From Phycisphaerae bacterium (GTDB lineage Bacteria > Planctomycetota > Phycisphaerae > JAAYCJ01): 62,580 nucleotides of DNA. Below the pieces are notes generated by a model. That model was not told where the DNA came from and made no database searches. It saw only the letters and a program-made list of their open reading frames with translations. The stretch lies in the NCBI GenBank assembly GCA_012729815.1, contig JAAYCJ010000300.1, forward strand, positions 1 to 62,580, read 5' to 3'. Both the position numbers and the translations under genes were made by a program. Below are positions 24,677-33,215 of this stretch, one piece after another (the first letter of the stretch is position 1; each line of letters opens with the position of its first letter).

Positions 24677-26629
24677 CTACTTGGCCGCGGCTTTCGCCTC
24701 GCGAACCACGTCCTCGACGCTCAGGCCGCAGTAGGCCAGCAGGTCTTCCGGACTCTTGCCCGACTTGGGCACCCGCTCGACGAACATCGACTTGACCTTG
24801 ATATTGCCGACCGCAGCGGCGATCTCCGCCACGTTCGAGGCCAGCCCGCCGATGTAGTTGTCCTCGAGGGTCAGGATCTTGCCGCCGGAAGCCTTGGCCG
24901 CCGCCAGGATCGGCTCGGACTGCAGCGGGAAGCTGTAAGCATCGACCAGACCGGCCTTTACACCCTGCTCCTTGAGCTTGCCGAGCGCGGCGCGGGCCAC
25001 GTGGACCATATAGCCGGTGGCCACGATGGTCAGGTCCGAACCCTCATCGAGCACCTTGGCTCCGCCGATCTCGAAGGTCTCAGCCGGCTTATAGAGCAGC
25101 ACGGTGTCCGGCCGCATCGTCCGGATGTAGACCATGCCCGGATAATCAGCGGCCATCTGCACCATCTTGTAGGCGCTGACCGCGTCGCTGGGGTTGAAGA
25201 TCACCGCCAGCGGCTTGCCGTTTTCCTTGGCGCTGCTCAGGGAGCGGAAGAACGTCATGTCCACCAAGCCCATCTGGCTGGGACCGTCAGCGGCCAGTGA
25301 GATACCGATGTGCGACCCGGCGATCTTGATGTTCGCACGGGTAATCAGCGCCATCTCGATCTGATCGTAGGCCCGGACCAGGAACTTCCCGAAGCTGGAC
25401 GCGAAGGGGATCGCACCGCCCGCCGCCATACCCGCCGCCACCGAAATCAGGTTCTGCTCGGCGATCTTGCCCTCGAAGAAGCGGTCCGGGAAGACCTTAG
25501 TCAGGTAGTTGGCGAAGGTCGAGTTGCTCACGTCGCCGTCGATGGCCACCACGCGGTCGTCGAGCTTGGCCAGTTCGCGAAGGGCCAGACCGTAGGCCCG
25601 GCGGCTGGCGATCTTCTTCTTGGCCTGCCAGCTCTTGAGGAAACCGTCGCCCTGGAGGAGCTGGTCGAAGTCCGGGTCGCCCAGCTTGCCGGTCGCGCCC
25701 TTGAACTGCGGCTGGGCGGCCTGGGGCTTGGCGGGCCTAAACTGCTCGCTCTTGACCTCGGCGGGAACCCCGAGCTTGGCCCGCATGGCGTCCAGATCGC
25801 CGTAGACTTTCTCCAACTTGTCTTCCGGCAAGGGCTTGCCGTGATTGGACTTGTCCTTGAGCTCGTCGGTGCCCCAGCCCTTGACCGTCGCAGCCAGGAT
25901 CACGTACGGGGTCTTGGTCTTACCGACCTCGGCGAGGGCCTCATCGAGCTGTTCGACGTTATGGCCATCCACCGTGGCTACCTGCCAGCCGAACGCCTTG
26001 AACTTGGCGGCGAGGGTGGACTGGGACTGCTGGGGTGATACGTAGTCGGCCTGGCCCTGGCCGTTGCAGTTGACGATGGCGCAGAGGTTGGTGATCTTCT
26101 GATCGACGATGAAATCGGCGGCCTCCCAGATCTGCCCTTCGCGGGACTCGCCGTCGCCGCAGATCACGTAGATCTTCTTGTCGAGCTTGGCCAGCCGGGC
26201 GGCCAGAGCCAATCCGGCCCCCGCCGAAAGCCCCTGCCCCAGCGAGCCGGTGGCGGCGTCGAAGAAGGGGAACCCCTCAGCGGGGTTGGGATGGCCGTCC
26301 AGGACGCTGTCGATCTCGCGGAGCGTATCGACGTCGCCGATCACCAGTTCGCGGGCCGCCGACTTGGACTTGCCCACCACGCCCGCCAGGTCGGCGTAGG
26401 CGGCGTAGACGATCGGCACCGCGTGGCCCTCGGAGAGCACCAGGCGGTCGCTGGCCGGGTTCCACGGGTCCTTCGGATCGTAGCGCATGTGCTTGTACAT
26501 CAATAGGCTGACGATGTGGGCCAGGCTCAAAGCCGAACTGGGGTGTCCGGATTCGGCCTTGGTGGTCATCCGCGCCGATAACTTGCCGATTTCGATTGCA
26601 CGATCGTGCACGAGGGTCTTGAGGTCCAT
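24677..26629 (-). CDS. tkt: Transketolase
   Basis: A 650-residue transketolase. The thiamine-pyrophosphate motif GDGESREGQIWEAADFIVDQKITNLCAIVNCN lies at about 158-189. Earlier, ESGHPSSALSLAHI is the conserved N-terminal active-site segment and GSLGQGLSAGAGLALAARL another. In the second half, IDGDVSNSTF, AEQNLISVAAGMAAGG and GSHIGISLAADGPSQMGLVDM are the pyrimidine-domain motifs. It moves two-carbon units in the pentose phosphate pathway. AGGAG lies 10 nt before the ATG. It is transcribed alone, with its own terminator. The GDGESREGQ form and EQN region fit the subgroup nearer to actinobacterial/eukaryotic transketolases. Confidence 0.95.
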   Translation of the reverse strand: MDLKTLVHDRAIEIGKLSARMTTKAESGHPSSALSLAHIVSLLMYKHMRYDPKDPWNPASDRLVLSEGHAVPIVYAAYADLAGVVGKSKSAARELVIGDVDTLREIDSVLDGHPNPAEGFPFFDAATGSLGQGLSAGAGLALAARLAKLDKKIYVICGDGESREGQIWEAADFIVDQKITNLCAIVNCNGQGQADYVSPQQSQSTLAAKFKAFGWQVATVDGHNVEQLDEALAEVGKTKTPYVILAATVKGWGTDELKDKSNHGKPLPEDKLEKVYGDLDAMRAKLGVPAEVKSEQFRPAKPQAAQPQFKGATGKLGDPDFDQLLQGDGFLKSWQAKKKIASRRAYGLALRELAKLDDRVVAIDGDVSNSTFANYLTKVFPDRFFEGKIAEQNLISVAAGMAAGGAIPFASSFGKFLVRAYDQIEMALITRANIKIAGSHIGISLAADGPSQMGLVDMTFFRSLSSAKENGKPLAVIFNPSDAVSAYKMVQMAADYPGMVYIRTMRPDTVLLYKPAETFEIGGAKVLDEGSDLTIVATGYMVHVARAALGKLKEQGVKAGLVDAYSFPLQSEPILAAAKASGGKILTLEDNYIGGLASNVAEIAAAVGNIKVKSMFVERVPKSGKSPEDLLAYCGLSVEDVVREAKAAAK

Positions 26630-26853
26630 GCATCAACTCCTATCACTTGGCTTGAATACTGCCGGAATACAAATCGCTTCGCATCCACTCGATTGGGCCG
26701 CGACGGCCGCGGCCGCTGAGCCGACTAAGTATAAGGAAGACCCCTCTTTCGCACAAGCGTCGGAAGGAAAATTCACGGGCCGACGACTGCTCGGGAATGA
26801 GGCATGGCGGGTGGAATTCCCAGGCAACACGATGCATGGAGCACCACCGAATC
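26630..26853. other. Non-coding gap between tkt and DUF3368 gene
   Basis: About 220 bp with no convincing ORF, repeat or RNA. It must hold the tkt promoter and the end of the toxin-antitoxin transcript. I see no clear hairpin terminator. Confidence 0.5.
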
Positions 26854-27351
26854 CTACGGATTCTCGCCGGCGCGCCGGAGGACCTCGCAAAAGAGGGCGT
26901 CGGAAAGATGGAAACCCGCCATATTCCGCAGGTTCTCCAACTCCTTCTGCAGTGAGGAAATACGCCGCTCCCGATAGGCTCTCAGAAGAACCCCAACGGT
27001 GCCGGTCATCCTCAACCCCAGTGACTTGGCCGCTTGGCGTCCTTCTCGTTCGTCCAGGAGGACCCAGGGCGCGGATGTCTGGCAGGCCAAAGCGATGGCT
27101 TCCGCCTCTCCCTCATCCAGATCGCGGATCAGGGACTGGACGAGACATCTGTCTGCGACGTCTTGAACCCGGATCCACTTGTCTTGGAAGGCCGACGCCA
27201 CTTCAGGGACGCCCGGCAGGTCCTGGTCCAGTCGCAATTCAGAGACGACGGCGGGAGGGACAATGATCTGAGAGAACTGGTGACGCAGCAGGGACAGGCG
27301 TCCGATGATGGCCAGGTTCAGGATGGGCGAGGTGTTACTCACCGCCGGCAT
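26854..27351 (-). CDS. PIN-like toxin, DUF3368 family
   Basis: A 165-residue DUF3368 protein, a PIN-domain relative that is usually the toxin partner of UPF0175 antitoxins. Key segments are VSNTSPILNLAIIGRLSLL at the N-terminus, DLDEGEAEAIALA (conserved acidic pair) and WVLLDEREGRQAAKSLGLRMTGTVGVLLRAYR (a third acidic residue, then the GTxGVL motif). The first catalytic Asp is Asn here (SNTSP), a variant I believe is common in this family. It overlaps the upstream antitoxin gene by 17 bp. Expected to be a metal-dependent RNase. Confidence 0.85.
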   Translation of the reverse strand: MPAVSNTSPILNLAIIGRLSLLRHQFSQIIVPPAVVSELRLDQDLPGVPEVASAFQDKWIRVQDVADRCLVQSLIRDLDEGEAEAIALACQTSAPWVLLDEREGRQAAKSLGLRMTGTVGVLLRAYRERRISSLQKELENLRNMAGFHLSDALFCEVLRRAGENP

Positions 27352-27589
27352 AGGTCAGATCGTCCTCCAGTTCCTCCGAGCCATAGTGCCTGGAAATACC
27401 CCGTTTGCCCACAAGGCTGCCGAATTCCACCTTGCCCATTCCGGCCATCTCCCTTGCCTTGCCGAAGGACAGAAAGCCATGTGCATAGAGAGTCAGTGCA
27501 AGCTCCACCAGAAGCTCTTCCTCAATCCGGTCTTCCGGCAGACGAATGGCCTGAGCGACCCTGTCCGGGATGTTGATCTGAATGCCCAT
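27335..27589 (-). CDS. UPF0175-family antitoxin
   Basis: An 84-residue protein of the UPF0175 family. EEELLVELALTLYAHGFLSFGKAREMAGMGKVEFGSLVGKRGI is the family signature and ends in a helix-turn-helix-like region. It is encoded directly before the DUF3368 toxin with overlapping ends (27335-27351). GGAG precedes the ATG. Members bind DNA and neutralise the partner; it probably autoregulates. Confidence 0.88.
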   Translation of the reverse strand: MGIQINIPDRVAQAIRLPEDRIEEELLVELALTLYAHGFLSFGKAREMAGMGKVEFGSLVGKRGISRHYGSEELEDDLTYAGGE

Positions 27590-27614
27590 ACTCCAATCTC
27601 CAGCCTCTTTGATA

Positions 27615-27644
27615 AGTATACCTCAAATCCATCAAAAAAGGCAA
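27615..27644 (-). promoter_or_regulatory. Promoter of the UPF0175/DUF3368 operon
   Basis: Minus strand TTGCCT (27644-27639), 18-bp spacer, TATACT (27620-27615). The -10 region contains GTATAC, a possible operator core for autoregulation by the antitoxin. Confidence 0.5.
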
Positions 27645-27686
27645 GATAGGGTGTTTTCCGTTCCCATGACCTCACGTGGTTTCTCC

Positions 27687-27715
27687 TTGACCCTCTGCGG
27701 CTGGGGCGGTATTAA
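27687..27715 (+). promoter_or_regulatory. Promoter of the amidohydrolase gene
   Basis: TTGACC (27687-27692), 17-bp spacer, TATTAA (27710-27715), with the ATG 62 nt downstream. Confidence 0.5.
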
Positions 27716-27776
27716 CGACGGGAAGTAACTCCAGGCTCCGGGAACGCTTTTCCGGGCGAGCAGATAGGGAACACGC

Positions 27777-28643
27777 ATGATCGTCGATTGTCACGCCCAC
27801 ATCTGGGAGGCCACCAGCCAGCTCGGCCGCTGCGCCGAACCGGCGCGGACCCGGATCTATGCCTCGGCGGGCAAGTCCGCGGGCAGCCATGATTTGCAGA
27901 TCGCCAGCGCGCCGGTCGACGTGTGTTTCGTGCTGGGCTTTCGCTCGCGGGCGCTGGGCGTCGATATTCCCAACAAGTTCATCGCCGACTGCGCCTGCCA
28001 GTACCAGGACAAGGTGATGGGCTTCGGTTCGGTGGACCCGGTGCATGACAATGTGCCCGCCGAAGCCGATCGCATCCGACGCCAGTTGCACCTGGCGGGT
28101 TTCGTGGTCAGCCCAGCCGGGCAGGGCTTCCACCCGACCAGCACCGATGCCATGAAGCTCTACGACTACGCCGCCGACCACCGGATGCCCGTGATCGTCC
28201 ACCAGGGCCCGCCGTTCGGCACGCCGTTCTGTGAGTTTTCCAACCCGGTGCTCTGGTCGAGCGTGTGTCGTGAGTACCGGGACCTGCGGTTCGTGTTCAC
28301 CGACATGGGATGGCCGTGGACCGACCAGAGCCTGCTGATGGCGGCTGAGTACGAAAACGTGTATATCGATCTGGCCGGACTGGTGCATCGGCCGTGGGTG
28401 GCCTACGACCTGCTCGTCAAGTGCTACCAGATGGGCTTGGTTCACAAGCTGCTGCTGGCCAGCGACTACCCAGCCGCCGGAGCGGCCGCCGCCATTGAGG
28501 CGATCTACAGCATCAACCAACTGGTGGGCTCGACCAACTTCCCCTCGATCCCCCGCCAGAAGCTTCGCGACATCGTCGAGTCGAACACGTTGGAGAAGCT
28601 CGGCTTGGAGAACAAGTGGCCTGGACATGTGCAAAAGAGGTAG
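27777..28643 (+). CDS. Amidohydrolase-2 family metal-dependent hydrolase
   Basis: A 288-residue amidohydrolase (TIM-barrel, ACMSD/TIM_hydrolase type). The metal-binding DCHAHIWE (residues 3-10) gives the first two histidines. MPVIVHQGPP (about 139) carries the strand-5 His, and LLLASDYPAAGA (about 226) the catalytic Asp. The family decarboxylates or hydrolyses small carboxylated or amide substrates. It is followed, 1 bp later, by a lipoprotein gene. A good promoter precedes it. Substrate unknown. Confidence 0.85.
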   Translation: MIVDCHAHIWEATSQLGRCAEPARTRIYASAGKSAGSHDLQIASAPVDVCFVLGFRSRALGVDIPNKFIADCACQYQDKVMGFGSVDPVHDNVPAEADRIRRQLHLAGFVVSPAGQGFHPTSTDAMKLYDYAADHRMPVIVHQGPPFGTPFCEFSNPVLWSSVCREYRDLRFVFTDMGWPWTDQSLLMAAEYENVYIDLAGLVHRPWVAYDLLVKCYQMGLVHKLLLASDYPAAGAAAAIEAIYSINQLVGSTNFPSIPRQKLRDIVESNTLEKLGLENKWPGHVQKR

Positions 28644-28644
28644 C

Positions 28645-29271
28645 ATGGTGTTGAATCCCGGCAATCGGCACAGGGGCGGCGCCGCCAGGGTGCTGGCGGT
28701 GATTCTGATCGGGCTGTTGCTGCCGCTCGGCGCGGGCTGCCAGCAACACTACGGACGGCTGACGGTGGTCAGCTACCGCGACCCCGGCCGGCCCACCACC
28801 TATTATCAGAGCTTCCCGGACGCCTGGTTCAGCCAGCTTCCTTCCGGCGACTACCAGATCCTGCTGGCCAGCAGCGAGCCGATCAACTCGCTGGACCGCG
28901 ACGTCCTCGAGCAGACGATGTTCATCCGGGTGTTCTGGACGCCGATTCCGGGCAAGACGTTCGCCGAGTCCTCGCAGATCAACGCGGGCATCGACTATCG
29001 GATTCGCGTGGCCGACCCGGCTGACGCACCGGTCGTCTCCCAGCGGCCCAAGACGATGATCTGCTACAAGGGCAGCGGGTTCGTCAGCTTCTCGCCCGAC
29101 CCTTCCGGCCGGGGCCTGAAAGCGACGCTCGAACACGCGGTGCTGCGGCCGGCGGAGGAATCCGACGAGCCGGCCCTGGGCCGGCTCATCGTCAAGGGGC
29201 AGTTCCGGGCCCGCAAGGCGGAGGGACAGATCGCCGACTATCGAATTCGCGCCGCTGAGGCGTGTGACTGA
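28645..29271 (+). CDS. Putative lipoprotein, unknown function
   Basis: A 208-residue predicted lipoprotein. A basic N-terminus leads into VLAVILIGLLLPLGAGC, a lipobox with Cys at about 32. The mature protein has beta-rich segments such as YGRLTVVSYRDPGRPTTYYQSFPDAWF and FRARKAEGQIADYRIRAAEACD near the end. I do not recognise a family. Its start overlaps the end of the amidohydrolase region (ATG 28645 after the stop at 28643), so they are probably co-transcribed. Confidence 0.7.
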   Translation: MVLNPGNRHRGGAARVLAVILIGLLLPLGAGCQQHYGRLTVVSYRDPGRPTTYYQSFPDAWFSQLPSGDYQILLASSEPINSLDRDVLEQTMFIRVFWTPIPGKTFAESSQINAGIDYRIRVADPADAPVVSQRPKTMICYKGSGFVSFSPDPSGRGLKATLEHAVLRPAEESDEPALGRLIVKGQFRARKAEGQIADYRIRAAEACD

Positions 29272-29280
29272 TCTTGTTCT

Positions 29281-29308
29281 TTATCAGGCGCATTTGACCT
29301 GTTACAAT
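29281..29308 (+). promoter_or_regulatory. Promoter of the large membrane protein gene
   Basis: TTATCA (29281-29286), 16-bp spacer, TACAAT (29303-29308), with AAGGAG further down at 29340-29345. Confidence 0.45.
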
Positions 29309-29350
29309 GTTGGGGCAGTGAAACCGAGGGTGTAGGTTAAGGAGACGGCC

Positions 29351-31318
29351 ATGGCCAATAGTGGATCGGAGAAGAACAACGGTTTTTCCCTGGGTGGGAT
29401 CAACTGGTCGGAAGCGTTTCCGTTCACCAACTTGTTCCGGACCTTCCGCCTGGCCATCCATCCCAGCAAGCTGTTCCTGGCCCTGCTGGCGGTCCTGGTC
29501 TGCTACATCGGCGGGCGGTTTCTCGACGGGCTGGCGGGCTGGGTCTCCGACTCCCACGTGGTGGTCACGGAGCGGACGGATATTCCGTATCAGCCGGCCG
29601 ATGAAATCATGCAGTTCATTCAGGCTCCGACGGCTGGGGCGTTCTGGCAGTGGCGAGATCAGGCGATCGCGGAGAATCAGCGTACCGTGGCCGGTATGCT
29701 CAACCGCGACCTGAACATCAAATCGGATGAGGCGCTGGAACTGGCCAAGGAGAATAGAGCGGTCGATCGCCTGTGGGACCGGCTCAAGGAACAGCGGGCG
29801 GACGCCGCCGAGTTGCTGGAAAAACGCGTGGAAGGGGCGCGGCGGGCCCTGGCCGACCAGGAGGAAGCGGGCCAGCTCGAACGGGCGGCGAGCTATCTGC
29901 GGATCGCCCTCTGGAGTTCGCCGCGGATCGCGTCGAAAGCGGTGGTCGGGATGACCCCGCAGGAGGCCGTCCAGGCCGTGGTGGTGGCAGACCCGGAGGC
30001 GGCGAATGCGACCGAAGAGCAGAACGATGCCCGCGAAGACCGTCAGACAATCCTCCAAGCCGTCCAGTTGGCTGACGACTACGCCAAGGCCGAGGCCCTC
30101 GAAGGGCTCGGGGTGTTCCAAGCGGCCCTATCGTACGGCATTCTGATGTTCAACTCGGCCATCGATTCGGTGCTGGCCCTCGAACCGTTCTACAACGCGG
30201 ACTTCCGGGGCTTCGAGCAGACGCCGACCGAACCGCCGGGCTTGGTCCGGACGCTCCGACTGGCCGCACAGGGTCTGGTCTGGTTCGCGTGGGTGCACAA
30301 GGTCTACTTCATTATCTACGGTCTGTTCTGCCTGCTGGTCTGGGCGCTGGCGGGCGGGGCGATCTGCCGGATCGCGGCCCTGCACGCGACCCGGGACGAG
30401 AAGATTCCGCTTTCGGAGGCGGTGGCGTTCGCGGGCGGCAAATTCGCGAACTTCTTCGCCGCCCCGCTGGTGCCGGTGCTCTTTATCCTCGGCTGCTGCG
30501 TGTTCCTGCTGGTCGGCGGGCTGGTGGGGGCGATCCCGGTGATCGGCGAGATCATCGTGGGCATCCTGTTCGTGCTGGCCCTGCTGCTGGCGTTCGTGCT
30601 GGCGCTGCTGGTCGTCGGCGCGGTCGGCGGGGTCGGCCTGATGTATCCGGTGATCGCGGTGGAAGGGTCCGACGCGTTCGACGCGTTCAGCCGGTCGTAC
30701 AGCTACGTGTACCATCGCCCGTGGCGGACGATCTTCTACTACATCGTGGCGGCGATCTACGGCACGTTGTGCTTCGTGTTCGTCAAGCTGTTCGTGGGGC
30801 TGATCTTCATCGCCGCCTCGTCGGTGGTGGGGACGACCATGAACCTGGATTCGGCGTCGCTGGCCTCGCCGCTGGGCAAGCTGGAGGCGATCTGGTACTC
30901 GCCGTCGCTGGCCGGTCCGTTCTTCGGGCAGTTCTTCGTATTCCCGCTGGGCTCGTTCGAGTGGATCGGGGGCGTCTTCATCGCGTTCTGGGTCTATCTG
31001 CTGGTCGGGCTGGTGATCGGCTTCGCCATCAGTTTCCTGTTCTGTGCCCTGACCATCATGTACCTGCTGCTTCGGCAGAAGGTGGACGCGACGGACCTGG
31101 AAGAGGTGTACGTGGAAGAGTTCGAATCCGAGCCGGTGGGTGCCGAGGCGCCGCCCGCGACGCCGGGCGAACCCGAAGCAGCCCCGGAGGCGCCGAAGGC
31201 GGAAAACCTGAAGATCGAGGGACCCGAGACCGAGACGCCCAAGACCGAACAGGAGCCCCAGGCCCCGCAGCAACCGGAAGAGAAGTCCGACGATGAAGGC
31301 CTCCAGAAAGGCGAATGA
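29351..31318 (+). CDS. Large multi-pass membrane protein, unknown function
   Basis: A 655-residue membrane protein of unrecognised family. An N-terminal transmembrane helix (LFLALLAVLVCYIGG, about 37-52) precedes a 230-residue soluble region rich in helices (for example ELAKENRAVDRLWDRLKEQRADAAELLEKRVEGARRALADQEE, likely coiled coil). At about residue 310 onward there are six or more hydrophobic segments. The C-terminus is a Glu/Pro-rich, highly charged tail of about 60 residues (ESEPVGAEAPPATPGEPEAAPEAP...). AAGGAG lies 5 nt before the ATG. It is followed by the tmk operon; no function is inferred. Confidence 0.8.
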   Translation: MANSGSEKNNGFSLGGINWSEAFPFTNLFRTFRLAIHPSKLFLALLAVLVCYIGGRFLDGLAGWVSDSHVVVTERTDIPYQPADEIMQFIQAPTAGAFWQWRDQAIAENQRTVAGMLNRDLNIKSDEALELAKENRAVDRLWDRLKEQRADAAELLEKRVEGARRALADQEEAGQLERAASYLRIALWSSPRIASKAVVGMTPQEAVQAVVVADPEAANATEEQNDAREDRQTILQAVQLADDYAKAEALEGLGVFQAALSYGILMFNSAIDSVLALEPFYNADFRGFEQTPTEPPGLVRTLRLAAQGLVWFAWVHKVYFIIYGLFCLLVWALAGGAICRIAALHATRDEKIPLSEAVAFAGGKFANFFAAPLVPVLFILGCCVFLLVGGLVGAIPVIGEIIVGILFVLALLLAFVLALLVVGAVGGVGLMYPVIAVEGSDAFDAFSRSYSYVYHRPWRTIFYYIVAAIYGTLCFVFVKLFVGLIFIAASSVVGTTMNLDSASLASPLGKLEAIWYSPSLAGPFFGQFFVFPLGSFEWIGGVFIAFWVYLLVGLVIGFAISFLFCALTIMYLLLRQKVDATDLEEVYVEEFESEPVGAEAPPATPGEPEAAPEAPKAENLKIEGPETETPKTEQEPQAPQQPEEKSDDEGLQKGE

Positions 31319-31322
31319 CGCT

Positions 31323-31352
31323 TTGGAAGGTGATCGAAGACAAGGCTAGAAT
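31323..31352 (+). promoter_or_regulatory. Promoter of the tmk-holB operon
   Basis: TTGGAA (31323-31328), 18-bp spacer, TAGAAT (31347-31352). The same layout (TTGGAG-N18-TAGAAT) occurs before the Wzz-type gene at 58378-58407. Confidence 0.5.
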
Positions 31353-31368
31353 AGTAGTGGCAAACGAG

Positions 31369-31404
31369 CGGTGGGTGGCCTCGGCGAACGCGAGCCACCC
31401 ACCG
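31369..31404 (+). promoter_or_regulatory. Leader hairpin upstream of tmk
   Basis: An 11-bp perfect stem CGGTGGGTGGC/GCCACCCACCG with a 14-nt loop, which itself can pair TCG/CGA. It starts about 10 nt after the predicted transcript start and lacks a T tract, so it is more likely a structured 5' leader or mRNA stabiliser than a terminator. Confidence 0.5.
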
Positions 31405-31431
31405 AGTGCTTTGGCGGTAGCGTAATCAGCT

Positions 31432-32082
31432 ATGGCGCAGGGATTTAAGGAAACACTTGGCGGCCGGTTCATCGTCCTGGACGGACCCGATGGCTGCGGC
31501 AAATCGACCCAACAGCGGCTCTTGTCCGAGGCCCTGGTGCGCGAAGGGCTGGAAGTTTCGTGCATGCGCGATCCGGGCACGACGACAGCGGGCGAGAGCA
31601 TCCGACAAATACTGCTTTCGGGCGACCACGGGTCGCTGGATCCGCGGTGCGAACTGCTGCTGTTCATGGCGGCCAGGGCCCAGATGATCGCTGAGTGCAT
31701 CCGCCCAGCCCTGGCGGCGGGGCGGGTGGTGCTGGGCGACCGGTTCGTCTCAGCCAGTTGCGCCTACCAAGGGGCCAGCGGCTTGGACCCGGCCCAGATT
31801 GTACAGATCGGTCACTTTGCCATTGGGGGCCGCTGGCCGGACCTGACAATCGTCCTGGATGTCCCAGCCGAGCTGGGCATGGAGCGAATCCGCAAGACCG
31901 AAAAGGCGGCGGCCCTCGACGCGATGGAGCGGCGGCCCCTCGATTTCCACCGGCGGGTCCGCGAAATATTCCTGAATCTGGGGAGAGTCTATCCCGCCCC
32001 GGTGGCCGTAATTGATGCAACAGTTGCACCAGAGGTGGTTCACCAGCGGATCCTGGAGGTGCTTGATCGTGTCGATCACTGA
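31432..32082 (+). CDS. tmk: Thymidylate kinase
   Basis: A 216-residue dTMP kinase. The P-loop DGPDGCGKST lies at residues 17-26, the DR(F/Y) motif in LGDRFVSASCAYQG at about 102, and the conserved basic/acidic segment MRDPGTTTAGESIRQILL at about 44. It phosphorylates dTMP to dTDP in DNA precursor synthesis. The Asp-Pro-Gly segment differs slightly from the usual E-P-G. Its stop overlaps the GTG start of holB by 14 nt, giving an operon tmk-holB-ricT-Minf_1886. Confidence 0.95.
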   Translation: MAQGFKETLGGRFIVLDGPDGCGKSTQQRLLSEALVREGLEVSCMRDPGTTTAGESIRQILLSGDHGSLDPRCELLLFMAARAQMIAECIRPALAAGRVVLGDRFVSASCAYQGASGLDPAQIVQIGHFAIGGRWPDLTIVLDVPAELGMERIRKTEKAAALDAMERRPLDFHRRVREIFLNLGRVYPAPVAVIDATVAPEVVHQRILEVLDRVDH

Positions 32083-33199
32083 GGTCAAGCATCAGGACCA
32101 GGCGATCGAGGCCCTGCAGCTCGGGCTGCAGTGCGACCGGCTGGCCCACGGGTACATCTTTGCCGGACCGGCCGGCGTGGGCAAGCGCACCGCCGCCCGT
32201 GAGTTTGCCAAAATCCTGTTGTGCCTTGACTTGCAGAAACTCGACGCGCCAGCCGAGCGGCAATCCCCCTACGGTCCCAAGCAGTGGTTCGACAGCTGCG
32301 GCCGATGCCAGAGCTGCCGCCTGGTGGATGCGGGCACCCACCCGGACTACCACCCGATCTATAAGGAACTGGTCACCCTGTTACCGGGCAAGGAGCGCCA
32401 CAAGGCAACCGAACTGGGAATTGACGTGATTCGCGAGGCCCTGATCGAAAAGGTGGCGCTGCATCCGAACCTCGGCAATTCCAAGGTCTTCATCGTGCAT
32501 GAGGCCCATCGCCTGAGCCGCTCAGCCCAGAATGCGATGCTCAAGACATTGGAAGAGCCTCCAAGTGGTACTTATATTATCCTGATAACGGAGCGATTGA
32601 GTTCGCTGTTGCCGACGATTCAGTCGCGGGCTCAAGCGGTCCAGTTCCGTCTACTGCCGGATGGTTTCGTACGATCCCGGCTGGCGGAGGCGGGAGCTGA
32701 GCCGCGCGACCAGCGGTTTTTCGCCCATCTGGCGCCGGGTCAGTTGGGTCTGGCGTTGGAATTATGGGAGTTGGGGGTATATGATCTAAATGAGCGGCTT
32801 GGAAAGGACCTTGCCTCGCTTGACCTTACGGGGTCGGACAATCTGGCCCAGTGGATTGTGGACCAGGGTAAGGAGCTTTGCGAGCGGGCCAAGTCCCGCA
32901 CGCCGCCGGAGACGATGGCCGGTCCGTCCGAAAGCGAATTGGGGCGCACCGCCTTACGTCGGATGTTCGGGCTGATCGCCGGTTTTTACCGGGACGCCCT
33001 GAGGCAGAAGCTGGGCTTCGACAACGAGTCGTTGATCAACGTCGGGCAGCAGGAGTTTGTTGACCGCTTGGCCGGAAGGATGAGCGTGGAGCAGTTGCAG
33101 GACAAGATCGAGAGCATCCGCGAGGCCCAGGGGCAACTGGACGCGAACGTCAACCAGAACTTGCTGGTCTCCAACCTTCTGGCCCGCCTGTCCGGATAA
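32069..33199 (+). CDS. holB: DNA polymerase III delta' subunit
   Basis: A 376-residue clamp-loader subunit. The N-terminal AAA+ domain has FAGPAGVGKRTAAREFA (Walker A, about residues 31-47), a zinc-like cysteine group in WFDSCGRCQSC, and HEAHRLSRSAQNAMLKTLEEPPSGTYIILITERLSSLLPTIQSRAQAV, the delta' signature of modified Walker B, SRC-type motif (here SRA) and sensor. The GTG start at 32069 follows TGGAGGTG and overlaps tmk. The final 120 residues are helical. Part of the clamp loader that loads beta onto DNA. Confidence 0.92.
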   Translation: MSITEVKHQDQAIEALQLGLQCDRLAHGYIFAGPAGVGKRTAAREFAKILLCLDLQKLDAPAERQSPYGPKQWFDSCGRCQSCRLVDAGTHPDYHPIYKELVTLLPGKERHKATELGIDVIREALIEKVALHPNLGNSKVFIVHEAHRLSRSAQNAMLKTLEEPPSGTYIILITERLSSLLPTIQSRAQAVQFRLLPDGFVRSRLAEAGAEPRDQRFFAHLAPGQLGLALELWELGVYDLNERLGKDLASLDLTGSDNLAQWIVDQGKELCERAKSRTPPETMAGPSESELGRTALRRMFGLIAGFYRDALRQKLGFDNESLINVGQQEFVDRLAGRMSVEQLQDKIESIREAQGQLDANVNQNLLVSNLLARLSG

Positions 33200-33215
33200 C
33201 TACGAGGAAACCACC

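Noticed and set aside
29773-30075. Short Gly/Arg-rich frames within the large membrane protein gene
   Set aside because: Out-of-frame shadows of a real membrane protein with clear hydrophobic segments.
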